This document shows, piece after piece, positions 31,372 through 40,239 of a stretch of 64,000 bases of DNA. The notes under the pieces are model-generated. The model did no database searches and had not been told where the DNA came from. It saw nothing but the letters and a program-made list of their open reading frames with translations. The stretch's first letter is position 1; each line of letters opens with the position of its first letter. The position numbers and the translations under genes were made by a program. Source of the DNA: Velamenicoccus sp964471325 (GTDB lineage Bacteria > Omnitrophota > Gorgyraeia > Velamenicoccales > Velamenicoccaceae); assembly GCA_964471325.1 (NCBI GenBank), contig CAYYFL010000001.1, positions 62,001-126,000 on the forward strand, written 5' to 3'.

Positions 31372-33540
31372 TTATAAAAGCGGCGGCATATCCAGCGCAG
31401 GATGCGCCTGGGCCTTCAGGAATTCCAAAAGTTCCTCGATCGTCTGCGCATTCGTCTCATCGGCGATCTTCTCGATAAAGTCCGGCAGGTCAAGCTCCCG
31501 GCAACGCTCGACGAGACGATTCCTGAGCGCCTCCTTCAGGTCCCGCGGCATCCAGACAAGGCGCGGCAATCCGCCTTCGGCGGAAATGAACTTCCTGCTG
31601 GTAAGATAAAGTTTGCCTACGCCGATGAAACCCGGCGTCTGGATCCCGCCGCCCACGGAACCGGCCATCTGGGTAAAGGTCATGCCCAAGGGTGTCATGC
31701 CCGCATAATCACGGTTGACGACCATGACGCCGTTTGCCTCCGGGACCAGGGCGACGATGCACTCGAAGCAGCCGCAACTCGACTGCGGCGAAACCAAGAG
31801 GGAATACATGCTGACTTCGGGAATGGCCCTGTTGGATTTTTCAAAAATGAAATCGTTGATGTTGCGCCACTGCCCAAGGCGCGGCTCAAGACACACCCCT
31901 TTGACGATCGGCTGGTTGCCGCCCGTCGGCTGGATTTCATAGGCGGCCTTGGCGTCAAGCCAGGAATAAGCGCCGCACAGCCCCAGGCGTTCGGGGGCGA
32001 TGATGCAAATGTGATTGGGCGCAAACGACTGGCAAAGGGCACAGCTGTAAAAAGTATCGACGCTCTCGTCGGTCATGCCGCGCAGGCGTTCATCGCGCGC
32101 CTCATAGACGCCGGCGGCCGTCTTGAGCGCCCCCTCGACATCCCCCTGTTTCGTCATCAGACATACCTGGACCTTGTCGACGATGGCGCCAAACTCCTTG
32201 TGCAGCATCGCATGGATGATCGTGCCGAAATGTTTGAGACGGAATCCCTTCTCAAAGGCCTCACGGGCAATCCGGACCCAGATCATGTCCCTCTGGCCCA
32301 TGTGCATGACCCCTTGCGCCTCGTTGAGATACCGGTGGATCTGCCTTTCCAAGATCGGCTCGAAATCCTTATTGGCCTGGCGCGCAGCGACATCAACCCA
32401 GATGCCCAAAGGCATAGCCTTCTCTGTCGCTGCGTCGATATCCGGACCTATGACCTCCACGCGGCCGTCCGTCACCTCTTCCATGGGTCTATAGGCAAGG
32501 TACTCAAACGCCGGGGAATATTTTGAACCGAACTCTATTTTCAGGTTTTCCTTGCGTACGCGCTCGCCTTCGAACGCCGGGCTGTAGAGCACCGGGATAG
32601 GCAGGTGCGCCACATGGATCTTGATGCCCCGCGTCTCGATGCAGCGGGACACAAGCCTGTCCATATCCTTTTCGACGACCAAGGCCTCGTATTTTGTCGT
32701 CGGGATCTTCCCCACCTCGGCGGCGTCGGCATCCGTGATGATTGGAAAACCAAGGCCGAGGACGCCGGCGCCGGTCGTCACGATCACCTCGTCGAGCTTG
32801 CCCAAGACGACGACAAAGGCAGGCACGCGGTTCTGGGTATATTCCAGCACTTCTTTCCACTGCCCGCCCTTGCAGCCGCCGAACGTCAGGGCCGCGCGCA
32901 CGGCAAAATTCACGGCATAGGCGCTGGACAATTCATCCGGCCCCAGAGGAACGATATAATTATCCAATCCCAGCTCGACGCCGGCGTCCGTCAGCTGGTC
33001 CCGGATATTGCGCGACCCCGCGTTACCGACGAGAAGCGAAACGATGTTCTTCTCCTGGAAGCCGCGGATGATCTTGACGGCGGAGGCATCGTCTTTGGCG
33101 CATCCCAGGATGACGGCGATGCCGGCGATACGGCCGTCGACAAGCTGGACTCCCAAAGAACGCAGCACCGTATCAGGAACAAATCCCAGATATCCTTCCT
33201 TAGGCTCATGCGTCAAGGCGCATAAAAGCTCCTCCGCCAGAAGCGTGGCTAGGCCGTGGTCGAGCAATCCGTCAAGACAGGAAAAAGACAAACCTTTCGC
33301 CAGGGACTTGCCCTCCAGGAGGCGGCGGCAGTTCTCAATAATCTGAGAGGCATCGCCTGTGGTCTTGACCTCCAGGCCCGTGAGGGCAAAATTCAAAGGA
33401 AGAAAAAAAGCAGTACCTTCAAAGCCCAAAGAGGCAGAGCCTCCTTTGGCGGCCAGGACCTTTTCCAGGGCCGCCTGAGCCATGGCAACGATTTTCTTCG
33501 ACGTCTCCGACGTGATCGTATTTAAATCCGGCATAGACAT
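31372..33540 (-). CDS. acsB: acetyl-CoA synthase (CODH/ACS beta subunit)
   Basis: 722 residues from ATG 33540, bacterial-type with the N-terminal CODH-docking domain (FEGTAFFLPLNFALTG). It joins CO, a methyl group from the corrinoid protein and CoA to acetyl-CoA. A-cluster ligands are complete: Cys500, 503, 512 and 522 (SCALC...HIC...LGLC, spacing x2-x8-x9 as in Moorella) for the 4Fe-4S cube, and Cys589-Gly-Cys591 for nickel. The frame is open to 33630, but that part overlaps the flavoprotein gene, whose last 19 bases overlap this start. No acsA, acsC, acsD or acsE is present in the window. Confidence 0.97.
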   Translation of the reverse strand: MSMPDLNTITSETSKKIVAMAQAALEKVLAAKGGSASLGFEGTAFFLPLNFALTGLEVKTTGDASQIIENCRRLLEGKSLAKGLSFSCLDGLLDHGLATLLAEELLCALTHEPKEGYLGFVPDTVLRSLGVQLVDGRIAGIAVILGCAKDDASAVKIIRGFQEKNIVSLLVGNAGSRNIRDQLTDAGVELGLDNYIVPLGPDELSSAYAVNFAVRAALTFGGCKGGQWKEVLEYTQNRVPAFVVVLGKLDEVIVTTGAGVLGLGFPIITDADAAEVGKIPTTKYEALVVEKDMDRLVSRCIETRGIKIHVAHLPIPVLYSPAFEGERVRKENLKIEFGSKYSPAFEYLAYRPMEEVTDGRVEVIGPDIDAATEKAMPLGIWVDVAARQANKDFEPILERQIHRYLNEAQGVMHMGQRDMIWVRIAREAFEKGFRLKHFGTIIHAMLHKEFGAIVDKVQVCLMTKQGDVEGALKTAAGVYEARDERLRGMTDESVDTFYSCALCQSFAPNHICIIAPERLGLCGAYSWLDAKAAYEIQPTGGNQPIVKGVCLEPRLGQWRNINDFIFEKSNRAIPEVSMYSLLVSPQSSCGCFECIVALVPEANGVMVVNRDYAGMTPLGMTFTQMAGSVGGGIQTPGFIGVGKLYLTSRKFISAEGGLPRLVWMPRDLKEALRNRLVERCRELDLPDFIEKIADETNAQTIEELLEFLKAQAHPALDMPPLL

Positions 33541-34385
33541 TTTCCGCATTTGCGGCCCGACGCATAGGCCGCTTCCCAGCCGCGGCCGGCCCCTTCTTCT
33601 TTCTGGCGGCAGACGTCCCCAGCGGCCCACACAAAAGGAATATTGGTGCGCATCGCCTCATCCACGACGATCCCTCCGTCCGCATGAATGTCCGTATCCT
33701 GCAGAAAATCCGTATTGGGCCCCGAGGCGCCGCTGAAGATCACCAGCGTCGCCCCCACCACCTTATGGTTTGCAAGCCTGACGGCGCGGACATCGGCCTC
33801 GCCCAGGACCTCGATGATCGGATTATCCCGCACCTCCTCGACGCCTTCCAGGGATTGGTCCAGCATTCCAAAAAACTTTACTTCCGTTTGTTTGGCGGCG
33901 ATGATACGCGCCAGCTCCTGCGCCACAGGACCTGTGCCGGCGATCAGCACCGTATGGGCGATCGGCAGGTTCTCCTGGATAAATTTGACATCAGCCAGAC
34001 CATTGACGGCAACAACCCCTTCCTTCTGGATCCCCTTGACCGGCGGCAGGACCTCTTTGCGGCCCGCGGCGATGACAAGCTCGTCGAACTCCAAGGGGTC
34101 GCGCCCTTTCAGGGCCAGACGCTTCCTGTGCGTGCTGACGCCTTCCACCTTTGTTTCCAAAAGCAGCGTGATGCCGTGATTCTTGTAAAAATCAGGGCTG
34201 CGCCAAACCAGCTGTCTCTCTTTGAGACGGCCGTCGAGCACCCCCAGCATCTTCGGCCTTTCGTAGGCATGAAACGATTCTTCAGAAACCATGGTGATCG
34301 CAGCCGACTTGTCGTGTTCGCGGATACCCTCAGCCGCGCCTACGGCCGCCGCAGAGTTGCCGATAATGACTATGTGTTTAGACAT
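33522..34385 (-). CDS. FAD/NAD(P)-dependent oxidoreductase linked to acetyl-CoA synthase
   Basis: 287 residues from the ATG at 34385. Two-dinucleotide-binding-domain flavoprotein: FAD site HIVIIGNSAAAVGAAEGIRE at the N terminus, NAD(P) site VLIAGTGPVAQELARII in the middle, and the second FAD contact IPFVWAAGDVC. The C-terminal dimerisation domain usual in this class is missing; it ends in a short Cys-containing tail (GRKCGKCLCRI). The acsB start lies within its last codons, so the two are tightly coupled. An electron-transfer role between NAD(P)H and the CODH/ACS or MetF system is inferred from context. Confidence 0.85.
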   Translation of the reverse strand: MSKHIVIIGNSAAAVGAAEGIREHDKSAAITMVSEESFHAYERPKMLGVLDGRLKERQLVWRSPDFYKNHGITLLLETKVEGVSTHRKRLALKGRDPLEFDELVIAAGRKEVLPPVKGIQKEGVVAVNGLADVKFIQENLPIAHTVLIAGTGPVAQELARIIAAKQTEVKFFGMLDQSLEGVEEVRDNPIIEVLGEADVRAVRLANHKVVGATLVIFSGASGPNTDFLQDTDIHADGGIVVDEAMRTNIPFVWAAGDVCRQKEEGAGRGWEAAYASGRKCGKCLCRI

Positions 34386-34409
34386 AATTTTAGTGTTCTT
34401 GATACTCAC

Positions 34410-34556
34410 AAAAGAACCAATCATCAAGAAACAAGATACAAACAAATCTCAATAACCAATGACCCAATAATCAAACACTGATATTTTTTTTGATTATTGA
34501 ATTTTGGTGTTTGGTCATTGTTTGGTTATTGTTCCTTGGAACTTGGTTATTCCATT
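34410..34556. repeat. A+T-rich long inverted repeat (TTGGTTATT family)
   Basis: Left words CCAATCATCAAGAAACAAG and CTCAATAACCAATGACC; right words GTTTGGTCATTGTTTGGTTA and TTCCTTGGAACTTGGTTATT. The centre is AATCAAACACTG...TTTTGATTATTG. It lies inside the Wood-Ljungdahl gene run, between metF and the flavoprotein gene. Confidence 0.75.
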
Positions 34557-34562
34557 CTCCAC

Positions 34563-35447
34563 TCATCGCCCGACCGCATCCAAAAGCCTGGGCACCATGC
34601 CGTACCAGCCGATGGGCATGAGATGGATGCCGTCGCACATGGGCTGCAGCGCCTTGAATAAGCGGACGGCGATTTCCAGGCATTTCTGTTTCTTGTCCGT
34701 CGAATTCTCCATCTCGGCGATCACGGCCTCCGGAACGACGACGCCGGGGATGTTATCGTTCATATAACGCGCCATGCGCTCGCTCTTGAGCAGCATGATG
34801 CCGGCAATGATCTTTGTCTTGAGATGCCGCGTCTTTGTCAGGAATGCCTCGAAGCTGCCGATATCGAAAATCGCCTGCGTCTGGAAAAATTCCACGCCCG
34901 CGGCGATTTTCTTTTCCATCTTGATGAGCTCCGGTTCCAGGGGGTCGGCGCCCGGATTGACCGCCGCGCCCACGCAGAATTTCGGCGGCTGGCCCAAAAG
35001 CGGATTTCCGTTCATATCGGCACCCCGTTCCAGGGTGCGCAGGATGCCGATCAGCGTAACGGCGTCGATATCAAAAACGGGCTTGGCCTGGGGATGGTCG
35101 CCCAGGGCCGGATGGTCTCCCGTCAAAGCCAGGATATTCTCGACCCCAAAAGACGCCGCCGCCAGGATATCCGATTGCAGCGCCAGCCTATTCCTGTCGC
35201 GGCAGGTCATCTGCAGCACAGGCTCAAAACCTGCGCCCTTGATCTGGATGGATGCCGCCAGAGAACTCATGCGCATGACGGAGCTCTGCAGGTCCGTCAC
35301 GTTGATCGCATCCACCCGCCCCCGCAAGGGAGCGATCTCCTTCAATATTTTTTCAAGGGAAATGCCTTTGGGCGGACCGACCTCGGAGGTCAGCACAAAA
35401 CGAGACGAGGAGAGTTTTTCTTTAAATGTCATTGCCCCGATGGACAC
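34563..35447 (-). CDS. metF: methylenetetrahydrofolate reductase
   Basis: 294 residues (289 if the ATG at 35432 is used instead of the GTG at 35447). TIM-barrel flavoenzyme that reduces methylene-THF to methyl-THF, the last step of the methyl branch. Seen: LTSEVGPPKGISLEKIL, DAINVTDLQSSVMRMSSLA (folate contact), ILALTGDHPALGDHPQ (FAD/folate loop) and FFQTQAIFDIGSFEAFL. The partner metV is not adjacent. It follows folD after 20 bases, consistent with one message for the methyl branch. Confidence 0.95.
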   Translation of the reverse strand: MSIGAMTFKEKLSSSRFVLTSEVGPPKGISLEKILKEIAPLRGRVDAINVTDLQSSVMRMSSLAASIQIKGAGFEPVLQMTCRDRNRLALQSDILAAASFGVENILALTGDHPALGDHPQAKPVFDIDAVTLIGILRTLERGADMNGNPLLGQPPKFCVGAAVNPGADPLEPELIKMEKKIAAGVEFFQTQAIFDIGSFEAFLTKTRHLKTKIIAGIMLLKSERMARYMNDNIPGVVVPEAVIAEMENSTDKKQKCLEIAVRLFKALQPMCDGIHLMPIGWYGMVPRLLDAVGR

Positions 35448-35467
35448 CGCGGCCCTTCCCGGCCGCG

Positions 35468-36334
35468 CTACGATTGCGACTTCAAGGATTCTTTGAAAAG
35501 TTCACAGATATTCTTCATCAATAACATGACCGTCAGGGGCCCGACGCCGCCGGGTACGGGCGTGATGAACGACGCCTTTTGGCGCGCGGCCTCAAATTCC
35601 ACGTCCCCCACAAGGCTCTCGCCGCACTTGTTGATGCCGACATCGATGACAACAGCGCCCGGCGCAATCCACTCCCCTTTGATCACCCCCGGCTTGCCGA
35701 CGGCCACGATAAGGACCTGGGCGCGCCTGACGTGGTCTTCGAGCTTATGGGCCTCTGCCGTTGCGATATGACAGACCGTGGTCGTGGCAAATTCCTTAAG
35801 CAATAAAAGGCTCAAAGGCTTGCCGACGATCGAAGAGTGCCCCACCACGACCGCTTCCCGGCCGTAGAGCTTGACCTGGTAATGATGCAAGAGTTCTATG
35901 CAAGCCTGGGCCGTGCACGGCGCGATGCGCCCTTCCCCCAGGACGAGGCGGCCGAGGTTCGCAGGATGGATGCCTTCGGCATCCTTTGCCGGCAGGATGA
36001 AAGAAGCCGCTTCTTCCAGATCGATCCCCGAAGGCAACGGACACTGAAGCAGGATGCCGGTCACCAAAGGATCATTGTTGAGGGCCGCGATCTCGCCGAT
36101 CAAATCATCCGTGCGGATATCCTCGGGCAGAGCGACGACGGCATGTCCGATACCGAGTTCCTGCGCAACCTTGGCCTGGGATTTGAGGTATACGCTAGCG
36201 GCGGCATTCCGGCCGACCACGACGCATCGCAATTCAGGCCGTCGCTTATGCTGAACCGACAATGGCGCGATCTCGTCTTTTAAAAGACCACACAAACGAT
36301 CGGCCGCGACCCTGCCTTCCATAAAAACTGCCAT
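35468..36334 (-). CDS. folD: methylenetetrahydrofolate dehydrogenase/cyclohydrolase
   Basis: 288 residues from the ATG at 36334. Bifunctional: methenyl-THF cyclohydrolase and NAD(P)-dependent methylene-THF dehydrogenase. Landmarks are ASVYLKSQAKVAQELGI with the catalytic lysine, ILLQCPLPSGID, EGIHPANLGRL, the Rossmann loop VVGHSSIVGKPLSLLLL, and the C-terminal TPVPGGVGPLTVMLLM. Here the cyclohydrolase may be backed by the separate cyclodeaminase-like protein just upstream. Confidence 0.97.
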   Translation of the reverse strand: MAVFMEGRVAADRLCGLLKDEIAPLSVQHKRRPELRCVVVGRNAAASVYLKSQAKVAQELGIGHAVVALPEDIRTDDLIGEIAALNNDPLVTGILLQCPLPSGIDLEEAASFILPAKDAEGIHPANLGRLVLGEGRIAPCTAQACIELLHHYQVKLYGREAVVVGHSSIVGKPLSLLLLKEFATTTVCHIATAEAHKLEDHVRRAQVLIVAVGKPGVIKGEWIAPGAVVIDVGINKCGESLVGDVEFEAARQKASFITPVPGGVGPLTVMLLMKNICELFKESLKSQS

Positions 36335-36402
36335 GTGCGCCTCTCTTGTCTTTTGACCCCGCCCCACGGCTGTCAAGCCGCGCGGCTCCGCCGGCACGCC
36401 CT

Positions 36403-36909
36403 CTATGACAAACGCTTAAGCTCGTTCAACAGTTTCGCATATCTCTGGCTGTTTTTCAAATGAAGAACATTGACCCGCACATACGAGCGGGCTGCCGCTG
36501 CGGACAGCCGCGCCAAAGAGACGGCTAGATCGGCGTCGGATCGCAGGCTCCGGTTACCCTTACGGCTGACCTCGCGCGCCAGGCGCATTGTCTCCGCCGA
36601 CAGGCGGCATACCCGCGCCGGAACAGAGATAGACCGCGCCTTATCCTTGCTTTGATAAGCCGCCACATCCGCGTCGAGCAGGCACAGAGCTTCCTTTTGA
36701 ATTGCCAGGCTCCTTGTCAAGATCCGGCGCACGCGCGGTCCGAACACCCTGTAGCGCTCTTTGCCTACGGTATAGGCAGAGGCCATCGCCGCAAGGCCTG
36801 CAGCACAGGCCAGCATGAGCGCCGCGACAGACCCGCCGCCAGGGGCGGGTATTTTTCTCGAAAGGTCCGCCACATATCTCGATAAAGGGGCTTTGGCATA
36901 ACGCATCAT
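36403..36909 (-). CDS. fchA: cyclodeaminase/cyclohydrolase family protein
   Basis: 168 residues from ATG 36909, with GGAGG six to eight bases upstream; the open frame to 37173 is out-of-gene. All-helical fold with the signature IPAPGGGSVAALMLACAAGLA and a helical bundle thereafter. In acetogens FchA converts 5-formimino- or formyl-derived THF to methenyl-THF and is encoded beside fhs and folD, as here. It is a little short at the C terminus compared with the usual 200-210 residues. The assignment to folate metabolism is strong from context. Confidence 0.9.
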   Translation of the reverse strand: MMRYAKAPLSRYVADLSRKIPAPGGGSVAALMLACAAGLAAMASAYTVGKERYRVFGPRVRRILTRSLAIQKEALCLLDADVAAYQSKDKARSISVPARVCRLSAETMRLAREVSRKGNRSLRSDADLAVSLARLSAAAARSYVRVNVLHLKNSQRYAKLLNELKRLS

Positions 36910-36920
36910 AACTGGGCCTC

Positions 36921-38591
36921 CTATGATAATCCTCTGATATGCCCTTCGGCGTCGATATCGACCGCCTCGCCGCGCGGCTGGCGCGGCAGACCCGGCATCG
37001 TCTGCATCCAGGACGCATGCGCCAAAACAAAACCGGCGCCCGCGGCCAGACGGACGTCTTTGACCGGGAAGGCAAAACCTGACGGCGCGCCTTTGAGTGA
37101 CTCGTCGTGCGACAGGGAAAACTGCGTCTTGGCGATGCATACCGGCAGATGTCCGAAACCTTCGCGGACGCAAAACTCCAGAGCCGAGCGGGCCCCCGGG
37201 GCATAATCCACAGAACCCGCGCCGTAAATATTTTTGGCGATCACCTCGATCTTTTCCTGCAAAGAAAGGCCGGTCTCGTAAAGAAATTTGAATCCGCTCG
37301 ATGCCTGTCTTGTCTGGCGCAGGACGCTTTTGGCCAAGTCGATGCCTCCCCGCGACCCTTCCTCCCAGAGGCGGCTCTCTTGAGAATCCTGGGCACCGAA
37401 CTCAAGGGATTTAGCGCGCGCTCTATCAAGCTCACGCCGGCTATCTTGAGGAAAAACATTGATGCAGACGATAACAGGAATGCCGAACAGCTTGAGATTC
37501 TGGATATGTTTCCTGAGGTTCTCCAGGCCCTGCTCCAGCGCTTCTGTATCCTCAGCGAAGAGACCGGACGGCATCTTCTCCCCCGGCGTGATCGTGATCT
37601 TGCGGCTCTGGGCCTTGAGGCCCCGCAGCGAACAAACCAAAACGCAAGCATGGGGCTTAAATCCGCTGGCGCGGCACTTGATATCAAAAAATTTCTCCGC
37701 CCCGCAATCCACGCCGAAACCGCTCTCCGTCACGACATAATCGCAAAGCCCTAAAGCCATCCTGTCGGCAAGGATGGAACTGGTGCCGATGGAAACGTTG
37801 GCAAAGGGCCCTGTGTGGATAAAACAAGGCGTGCCCTCGGATGTCTGCACGAGATTCGGCTTGATGGCGTCGTTTAAGATCGCCGCCATCATACCGTCGG
37901 CCTTGATGTCGCGGCTGCGCACGGGCGCTCCCCGGCGTGTGCGCGCCAGGACGATCCCGCCGAGCCTGGAGCGCAGGTCCGCCCTGTCGCGGCTCAAGGC
38001 CAAAATCGACATGATCTCGGAGGCTGCGGTGACCTCAAAACCAGCCGCCATTTCATAAGTCTCAGCGCCGGACTTCAGCGTGTAACGAATATTCCTCAGC
38101 GACCGGTCGCTCGTATCCAGGCAGCGCTTCCAGGTGATGCTGGCCACGTCGATATCCAGGGGATTGCCGTGAAAGACCGAATTCTCAAGAAAGGCCGCCA
38201 GAAAATTGTTCGCCTCGGCCACCGCGTGCATGTCGCCCGTAAAATGGAGGTTGATCTCCTCCTCGGGCACGACGCGGGACGCGCCGCCGCCGGTGGCCAT
38301 CCCTTTGGAACCGAAAAGCGGTCCCAGAGACGACTGCCTCAGACAACAGACTGACCTGGCCCCCAGACGATTCAAGGCCATGGAGAGACCGATCGTGGTA
38401 ACGGTCTTGCCTTCTCCCAACGGGGTCGGCGTGATCGCGGTCACAAGGATGTAGCGCGCATCTGTCTTACGCAACCTTTCCAGGATCGAAAGATCGATCT
38501 TGGCCTTATAGCGCCCGTTGGGCTCCAGCTCCTTGTCTCGGATCCCCAGAGAACGTGCGACGCGCGATATGGATTTAAGCTTGGCAGTCAT
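36921..38591 (-). CDS. fhs: formate-tetrahydrofolate ligase
   Basis: 556 residues from the ATG at 38591. ATP-dependent activation of formate onto THF, first step of the methyl branch. The P-loop-like TPTPLGEGKTVTTIGLSMAL and GSKGMATGGGASRVVP are at the N-terminal end. FTGDMHAVAEANNFLAA, RTRRGAPVRSRDIKADGMMA and the late PVCIAKTQFSLSHD complete the enzyme. Next to fchA (11 bases), then folD and metF in pathway order. The long open frame upstream of the ATG overlaps yraN and is not coding. Confidence 0.98.
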   Translation of the reverse strand: MTAKLKSISRVARSLGIRDKELEPNGRYKAKIDLSILERLRKTDARYILVTAITPTPLGEGKTVTTIGLSMALNRLGARSVCCLRQSSLGPLFGSKGMATGGGASRVVPEEEINLHFTGDMHAVAEANNFLAAFLENSVFHGNPLDIDVASITWKRCLDTSDRSLRNIRYTLKSGAETYEMAAGFEVTAASEIMSILALSRDRADLRSRLGGIVLARTRRGAPVRSRDIKADGMMAAILNDAIKPNLVQTSEGTPCFIHTGPFANVSIGTSSILADRMALGLCDYVVTESGFGVDCGAEKFFDIKCRASGFKPHACVLVCSLRGLKAQSRKITITPGEKMPSGLFAEDTEALEQGLENLRKHIQNLKLFGIPVIVCINVFPQDSRRELDRARAKSLEFGAQDSQESRLWEEGSRGGIDLAKSVLRQTRQASSGFKFLYETGLSLQEKIEVIAKNIYGAGSVDYAPGARSALEFCVREGFGHLPVCIAKTQFSLSHDESLKGAPSGFAFPVKDVRLAAGAGFVLAHASWMQTMPGLPRQPRGEAVDIDAEGHIRGLS

Positions 38592-38593
38592 CT

Positions 38594-38968
38594 CTACAGG
38601 CCTCTTGCGCTGTGAAAAGCATCGCGGATCAGCCTCGCCGAAGGCCCTTGCGCATCCTGGCAGACGGCAACCACGTCGAACCTGGCGCGGCAGCCGAATA
38701 AATTCCTCTCCTTCAAATACCATAGGGCCAGACGATCCAGGCGTCCTTGCTTCTTTGCGTCCACGGACTCCATGGCCCGACAGATACCGTCGGCACCCCG
38801 GCGCGTGCGCACCTCGACAAACGCCAGGACCCCGCCCTGGCGGGCGACGATATCGATCTCGCCGACAGGCGTGCGCACATTAAGCTCCAGGATCCGGTAG
38901 CCCGCCTTCCGCAGCAACCGGACCGCTTCCTGCTCGCCCCACTGTCCCAACGTCAGTTTATCGCTCAC
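38594..38968 (-). CDS. YraN/UPF0102 family endonuclease-like protein
   Basis: 124 residues. Restriction-enzyme-like fold: GQWGEQEAVRLLRKAGYRIL, then the acidic core VGEIDIVARQGGVLAFVEVRTR (D and ExR) and AKKQGRLDRLALWYL. Conserved next to rnhB in many bacteria; thought to act on branched DNA, not settled. ATGA overlap with rnhB upstream, two bases to fhs downstream. Confidence 0.93.
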   Translation of the reverse strand: MSDKLTLGQWGEQEAVRLLRKAGYRILELNVRTPVGEIDIVARQGGVLAFVEVRTRRGADGICRAMESVDAKKQGRLDRLALWYLKERNLFGCRARFDVVAVCQDAQGPSARLIRDAFHSARGL

Positions 38969-39585
38969 GACGGAAAAAGAATGCGGTGACAGAATGTACG
39001 TCTATGAAGAGGAGAAAGTCCGCATGTGCTCATGCGGTCCAGATGTTCAGCAGTCCCATAACCTTTGTGACGGGAAAAACCATACTGCGGATAGATGCGG
39101 TCGTAAATCCCCATGATCCTGTCGCGAACAACCTTGGCCACGATGGACGCCGCGGCGATGGACAAAGACAATCCGTCGCCCCCCACGATCTCTTTGGCGT
39201 CATAAGACAGGTGTGAACGCAACCTCCCGTCCAAGAGTAAAATGACCGATCTTTTGCGAGGCGGGGTCCGGAACCGTTCGATGAGCCTCGCGACGGCTTC
39301 GTCGACAGCCAGATGGGCGGCAGCGGCAATATTGACACTGTCGATGACGCCTTCATTCATGATGCCTACGCCGTAGGACGATTTTACAGCAATCTCGGCG
39401 AATGCCTCGTCTCTTTGGCGCGCCGTTAATTTCTTGGAATCGTCAATGCGGGATAAGAAAACATGTGTCTTGAGGACCACCGCCGCTGCGACGACAGGGC
39501 CGGCCAGGGGACCCCGCCCGGCTTCATCCACGCCTACGATAACGGAATAACCATCCTTTTTCGCACGACGCTCGTGATACAACAC
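38965..39585 (-). CDS. rnhB: ribonuclease HII
   Basis: 206 residues. It removes ribonucleotides from DNA. Catalytic Asp-Glu in VIVGVDEAGRGPLAGPVVAA, further acidic residues in ILLLDGRL and VRDRIMGIYDRIYP, and the GYG-x-H motif (HKGYGTAEHLDRM) that senses the 2'-OH. The trmD-rplS-rnhB-yraN order is a standard cluster. A palindrome-containing gap of 235 bases separates it from rplS. Confidence 0.97.
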   Translation of the reverse strand: MLYHERRAKKDGYSVIVGVDEAGRGPLAGPVVAAAVVLKTHVFLSRIDDSKKLTARQRDEAFAEIAVKSSYGVGIMNEGVIDSVNIAAAAHLAVDEAVARLIERFRTPPRKRSVILLLDGRLRSHLSYDAKEIVGGDGLSLSIAAASIVAKVVRDRIMGIYDRIYPQYGFSRHKGYGTAEHLDRMSTCGLSPLHRRTFCHRILFPS

Positions 39586-39611
39586 GCAAAGGCCGCTTGT
39601 TGCCGTTCCCG

Positions 39612-39800
39612 AATCCGTTGGATTTTACTTGGGACCCAAGATCACGGATTTAGAATTTAACATCACCACTCTTGGGATCCAGGAATTACCCTGTACCAGA
39701 AAGCCCCGCGCCTGCCCTGCGGGCGCATCTGGGGGCAAAGGCATAAAACCTGAGGAACTTTCGGTGCAGGATTCCGCTGTCCACCGGGAAAAAGAACCAA
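39612..39800. repeat. intergenic hairpins between rplS and rnhB
   Basis: 39612-39650: AATCCGT / ACGGATT enclosing CTTGGG / CCCAAG. A second GCGCC / GGGCGC-type stem occurs around 39706-39726. The remainder of the gap shows no gene: a 108-codon frame across it overlaps rplS in another phase and has no family likeness. Confidence 0.45.
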
Positions 39801-39820
39801 CCAGACGTGCCGGCGGAGCT

Positions 39821-40180
39821 TCACTTCTCGTTTTCAACTTTCTGTTCCTCAATCTTCGTCGCCTTACCGATACGGCCGCGCAGATAATAAAGCCTTGCCC
39901 TCTTGACCTTCCCTTTTTTAACCAACTCAATGCCCTCGATGGTGGATGCATAAAGCGGGAATGTCCTCTCCACGCCCTCCCCGTAGGACATCTTGCGGAC
40001 AGTGAAGCTGGCGGCCATTCCTTCTCCGCGTGTCTCGATCACCGTCCCCTCAAAAGGGTGGATCCTGAACTTGTCTCCCTCGGGGATCTTCACCAGGACT
40101 TTTACCGTGTCGCCGACCGAGAAGACCGGGATGTTCTCCTTCTTGACGAACAGGTTTTCAACGAGTTTGATCTTGTCCAT
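39821..40180 (-). CDS. rplS: 50S ribosomal protein L19
   Basis: 119 residues. Typical KENIPVFSVGDTVKVLVKIPEG, EGTVIETRGEGMAASFTVRK, GVERTFPLYASTIEGIELVKKGKVKRARLYYLRG. SH3-like barrel protein at the 30S-50S interface. GGAGA precedes the ATG. It is separated from trmD by a 315-base hairpin-rich gap, unusually long for this cluster. Confidence 0.98.
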   Translation of the reverse strand: MDKIKLVENLFVKKENIPVFSVGDTVKVLVKIPEGDKFRIHPFEGTVIETRGEGMAASFTVRKMSYGEGVERTFPLYASTIEGIELVKKGKVKRARLYYLRGRIGKATKIEEQKVENEK

Positions 40181-40239
40181 TGTGTGTATTCTCCTTGATC
40201 TGCCGTTTGAATTATTTTATCGGCAAATCATCCTGAAGC

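Noticed and set aside
39625..39951. 108-codon minus-strand frame between rplS and rnhB
   Set aside because: Overlaps rplS in a different phase, crosses palindromes, and has no Shine-Dalgarno or family likeness.
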